Assembly: GCA_029934845.1 (NCBI GenBank)
Contig: JAOZLN010000120.1
Location: 1-7,403, forward strand
Length of the DNA stretch: 7,403 nucleotides
Origin: Candidatus Sabulitectum sp.
GTDB lineage: Bacteria > Fermentibacterota > Fermentibacteria > Fermentibacterales > JCC-6
Direction: 5' to 3'
Numbering within the stretch: position 1 is the stretch's first letter; every line of letters begins with the position of its first letter. The notes under the pieces are model-generated. The model did not search any database, had not been told where the DNA came from, and was given only the letters and a program-made list of their open reading frames with translations. Of the stretch, positions 5,546-7,403 are shown in pieces. Made by a program: the position numbers and the translations under genes.

Positions 5546-5880
5546 GACTACCACCGGTCATTCTTAAGATAACAGGTACTCTGATTGCTTTTCTGCCTTT
5601 ACTGCTGTTCAGAGCTCCTGCAAATACTTTAAGATCAGGAAATGAACTTTCAACCCTTTCGTGGATTCTGGCAGAACACCAGGGGGAAGGCAGCTGGGAT
5701 CTTTACCCCATCACCATAACTGTAGAAATTGGGGAACTGCTTACCTTTGCCACCATTGAGAATTGCGGAAGAACCACCCTCCCGGACCTCGGATTGCCGG
5801 ATGATGTACCATTCCCCTTTGATTTTACACAAACCGATGGCACGGTGTCAATTATATTTAGTGAGGTGCCCCGAATATGA
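5542..5880 (+). CDS. Unrecognised membrane-anchored or secreted protein, 112 aa
   Basis: I do not recognise a family. The N-terminus (residues 6-23, 'VILKITGTLIAFLPLLLF') is a hydrophobic segment, preceded by Arg2 and containing Lys9, that fits a signal peptide or single membrane anchor. The rest would lie outside the cytoplasm. The remainder has 'WILAEHQGEGSWDLYPITITVEIGELLTFATIENCG' (41-76), which alternates hydrophobic residues like beta strands, then an acidic, proline-rich stretch (GLPDDVPFPFDFTQTDGTVSIIF, 84-106). One cysteine (75) is present. Start is GTG at 5542, overlapping the anti-sigma stop by four bases (GTGA); no strong Shine-Dalgarno is seen, so translation probably depends on re-initiation. 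Its stop overlaps the ATG of the lipoprotein gene (ATGA). Position directly after a sigma/anti-sigma pair suggests a role in sensing or in the envelope response, but that is only context. Confidence 0.65.
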   Translation: MRLPPVILKITGTLIAFLPLLLFRAPANTLRSGNELSTLSWILAEHQGEGSWDLYPITITVEIGELLTFATIENCGRTTLPDLGLPDDVPFPFDFTQTDGTVSIIFSEVPRI

Positions 5881-6371
5881 TAAAAATGGTAAAATTCGTT
5901 CTTTTTCTTCTTCTGGTATTCTCCGGGTGTAAAGACGAAAACGGTGCTGCGGAAACCGCTGCTGTTGTACAACCGGATCCTGTACTTTCCGTTCCGGGAA
6001 CAATTCTTCTGCCAGGTACTGATGGTTTTTTCGAAATGAACGAGAGCGATCACAACGCAATTCTGCTGTACTGCTGGTTGCCTCTGGGAGAATACGCTGC
6101 AAACGAGAACGATCTTTTGTTTCTTGCCACCGTTCAGGACAGAGGAATAACAGCTGTTCCTGTTCAGTTCACCACTGCTGTACGCAACGCATCTCAATCT
6201 CAGTTGAACGAACTGGGTATTTCCATCAGTGTTGCTCTGGGAGATGAAGAGCTTAAAGACTTTCTTGTTGCAGATCATCTTCCCGTTGCCTCTCTTATTC
6301 ACAGTGATGGAACAGTTGTCAGCGCATATGGATTCGGCTGTGTTGAAAGGACACTGCGGGGCTCTCAGTGA
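5877..6371 (+). CDS. Probable lipoprotein with TlpA/thioredoxin-like fold lacking the CxxC motif, 164 aa
   Basis: A lysine-containing N-terminus, a hydrophobic core (7-15) and FSGC ending at Cys18 form a likely lipoprotein signal, although Phe at the -3 position is not typical. A low-complexity linker (to about 38) precedes a thioredoxin-like domain. 'AILLYCWLPLGEYAANENDLLFLATVQDRGITAVPVQF' (61-98) matches the TlpA strand-WAxWCxxC-helix-strand pattern. 'LPVASLIHSDGTVVSAYGF' (135-153) matches the cis-Pro strand 'vPttflidrdGkiv..G'. Where the CxxC should be, the sequence is GEYA (71-74), so classic dithiol exchange is not possible; Cys66 and Cys155 are the only other cysteines. It may bind rather than reduce thiols. 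ATG at 5877 overlaps the preceding stop and has GAGGTG 8 nt upstream; Met4 is an alternative start. Its stop overlaps the next gene's GTG. Fold assignment is by eye. Confidence 0.65.
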   Translation: MIKMVKFVLFLLLVFSGCKDENGAAETAAVVQPDPVLSVPGTILLPGTDGFFEMNESDHNAILLYCWLPLGEYAANENDLLFLATVQDRGITAVPVQFTTAVRNASQSQLNELGISISVALGDEELKDFLVADHLPVASLIHSDGTVVSAYGFGCVERTLRGSQ

Positions 6372-7087
6372 ATCACTACTTTATCAGCGATGCACACCTC
6401 TATCCCACCGGAAAGTACCATCCCGGCAGAGAACCATTAAAGAATTTTCTAAAGGATCTGAAGAAGAAAGAACCCGGTCGACTCTGGATCCTTGGTGATC
6501 TTTTCGATTACTGGTTTGAATACCGTACTGTAATTCCTGCAGGTTTCTCCGACGTTCTCTCTCTTCTTAAAGATCTGTCAGACAGCAGCTGGCAGATATT
6601 CTTCCTGCCAGGGAACCATGACTGGTGGTGCGGCAACAAACTTGCATCGGAAACGGGAATGCAGATAATCTACAATACCGTCCATTCCGATATTATAGAT
6701 GGCAGAAAAACCGTTATGTCTCACGGTGACGGGCTGGGAAACGGGGATACTGGCTACAGAATCATGAAACCTTTTATTCGCGCAACCCCAGTAAGATTTC
6801 TTTTTTCACTGGTGCACCCCACTGTTGCAACTGCTCTTGCAAACCTCTTTTCTCATACAAGCAAGAGAATTCTCCGCAAGCAGGTTGATTCCATTCCAGA
6901 ATACATGACCCGCTGGGTGCTGGATCAGGCAGACAACGGCACCGAACTTGTTATTACAGGACACACCCATTGTCCATCCGTGGTGAACCATGGAAATCTC
7001 ATTCACGCATCACTTGGCGACTGGATTTCTCACTTCACATACTTGAGGGTAGGCGGAGGGGAGATAAAACTACATGAATACCGATAA
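6368..7087 (+). CDS. lpxH: UDP-2,3-diacylglucosamine diphosphatase-like metallophosphoesterase (LpxH family), 239 aa
   Basis: LpxH cleaves UDP-2,3-diacylglucosamine to lipid X and UMP, the fourth step of lipid A synthesis, at the inner face of the cytoplasmic membrane. All calcineurin-like metal motifs are present in order: D8-x-H10 (ISDAHLY), GDLFDYW (43-49), GNHD (82-85), HGD (119-121) and GHTHCP (198-203), with 239 residues, the family's normal size. The central insert 'HGDGLGNGDTGYRIMKPFIR' and 'HPTVATALANLFSHTSKR' is of the type found in Bacteroidetes-like LpxH proteins, where GNHD replaces the GNRD of E. coli. Other UDP-sugar or nucleotide phosphoesterases of this superfamily cannot be fully excluded. 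Start is GTG at 6368 overlapping the lipoprotein stop (GTGA), with a weak GGGG at 6358-6361. Its last 14 bp overlap the glycosyltransferase gene, so it is part of the sigma operon. Confidence 0.82.
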   Translation: MNHYFISDAHLYPTGKYHPGREPLKNFLKDLKKKEPGRLWILGDLFDYWFEYRTVIPAGFSDVLSLLKDLSDSSWQIFFLPGNHDWWCGNKLASETGMQIIYNTVHSDIIDGRKTVMSHGDGLGNGDTGYRIMKPFIRATPVRFLFSLVHPTVATALANLFSHTSKRILRKQVDSIPEYMTRWVLDQADNGTELVITGHTHCPSVVNHGNLIHASLGDWISHFTYLRVGGGEIKLHEYR

Positions 7088-7403
7088 TAGCACATTAATT
7101 ACTGTTGTAATTCCGGCATACAATGAGGCAGAGAGCCTTCCGGAGTTACTTGTTGAAATTTCGGAAGCGCTGGGAAAGAAAACCTGGAATGCTGTGGTCA
7201 TCGATGACGGAAGCAATGACGGAACCTGGAATGCTATTTCCAGCCTCTCGGGCATATACCCGGTAAAGGGGCTCAGATTTGGTGCAAACCGTGGAAAGGC
7301 TGCTGCATTAGCTGCAGGATTCGATCATGCCGAAGGCAGTTTTATAGCCACTCTTGATGCTGATCTGCAGGATGACCCCGCGGAGATTCTTCCCATGATA
7401 GCG
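7074..7403 (+). CDS. Family 2 glycosyltransferase, DPM1/ArnC-like (partial, 3' end outside window)
   Basis: The first 110 residues of a GT-A fold transferase are visible. 'VVIPAYNEAESLPELL' (11-26) is the opening strand and nucleotide-binding loop, DDGSNDGT (44-51) contacts the UDP/GDP, 'RFGANRGKAAALAAGFDHA' (68-86) is the conserved N-xGKaaA helix, and Asp95-Ala-Asp97 in 'TLDADLQDDP' is the metal-binding DXD. This 'DADLQDDP' wording is typical of dolichol- or undecaprenyl-phosphate hexose transferases, which load a sugar onto a polyprenyl carrier at the inner membrane. Whether C-terminal membrane segments follow is not visible. ATG at 7074 has a strong GGAGGGGAG at 7055-7063 and overlaps lpxH by 14 bp. 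Acting next to LpxH, it may supply a sugar for lipid A, glycan or glycoprotein modification; the substrate cannot be told. Confidence 0.9.
   Translation, partial: MNTDNSTLITVVIPAYNEAESLPELLVEISEALGKKTWNAVVIDDGSNDGTWNAISSLSGIYPVKGLRFGANRGKAAALAAGFDHAEGSFIATLDADLQDDPAEILPMIA

Noticed and set aside
5703..6302. 199-codon open frame on the minus strand
   Set aside because: It is antisense to the orphan and lipoprotein genes, which have coupled starts and recognisable signals; the antisense product shows no family motif.

Overview
The window looks like a chromosomal segment of a Gram-negative-type bacterium. Evidence for an outer membrane is an LpxH-family lipid A enzyme, a probable lipoprotein and a prepilin-like protein. 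The LpxH variant (HGDGLGNGD, 'HPT...LANLFS', GNHDWW) reminds me of Bacteroidetes/Chlorobi-like sequences. The pilin ('DNNGYPSAGKP', 'GHGHIYNGV') resembles those of uncultured FCB-group or related candidate phyla. This lineage guess is from memory of family sequences and is soft. No tRNA, rRNA, insertion sequence, CRISPR array or phage gene was found. Coding density is very high: every stretch without a gene is about 200 bases or less.

Left part (1-1797): a multi-PAS sensor protein, cut by the window's left edge, reads leftward. It ends in what looks like a degenerate histidine-kinase core. From a 119-bp divergent intergenic region a small PC4/p15-like nucleic-acid-binding protein reads rightward. 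Back-to-back promoter candidates lie between the two.

Middle part (1804-4561, minus strand): nrdJ, a class II (adenosylcobalamin-dependent) ribonucleotide reductase of 786 aa, is followed by a cysteine-rich type IV pilin-like protein. The two overlap by 56 bp, and the pilin's Shine-Dalgarno is encoded by the Gly-Gly of the reductase's C-terminal zinc-ribbon-like motif. The pilin converges on the PC4 gene with only 6 bp between stop codons.

Right part (4765-7403, plus strand): a tightly packed operon with every junction overlapping. It encodes an ECF sigma factor, a small soluble zinc-type anti-sigma factor with the ligand spacing of RsrA, an unrecognised membrane-anchored or secreted protein, a lipoprotein with a TlpA/thioredoxin-like fold that lacks CxxC, an LpxH-family hydrolase, and the start of a DPM1-like family 2 glycosyltransferase. 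The simplest reading is a thiol/redox-responsive sigma switch co-transcribed with envelope genes. Whether the sigma factor controls its own operon cannot be proved from the sequence.

The 203-bp region between nrdJ and the sigma gene holds a NrdR-box-like site, a 7-9 bp inverted repeat and a short direct repeat. It is the most regulatory-looking non-coding DNA here. The strongest candidates for something undescribed are the sigma/anti-sigma operon with its redox-dead thioredoxin-like lipoprotein and orphan protein, and the PAS protein that seems to have lost both the phospho-acceptor histidine and the N-box asparagine.
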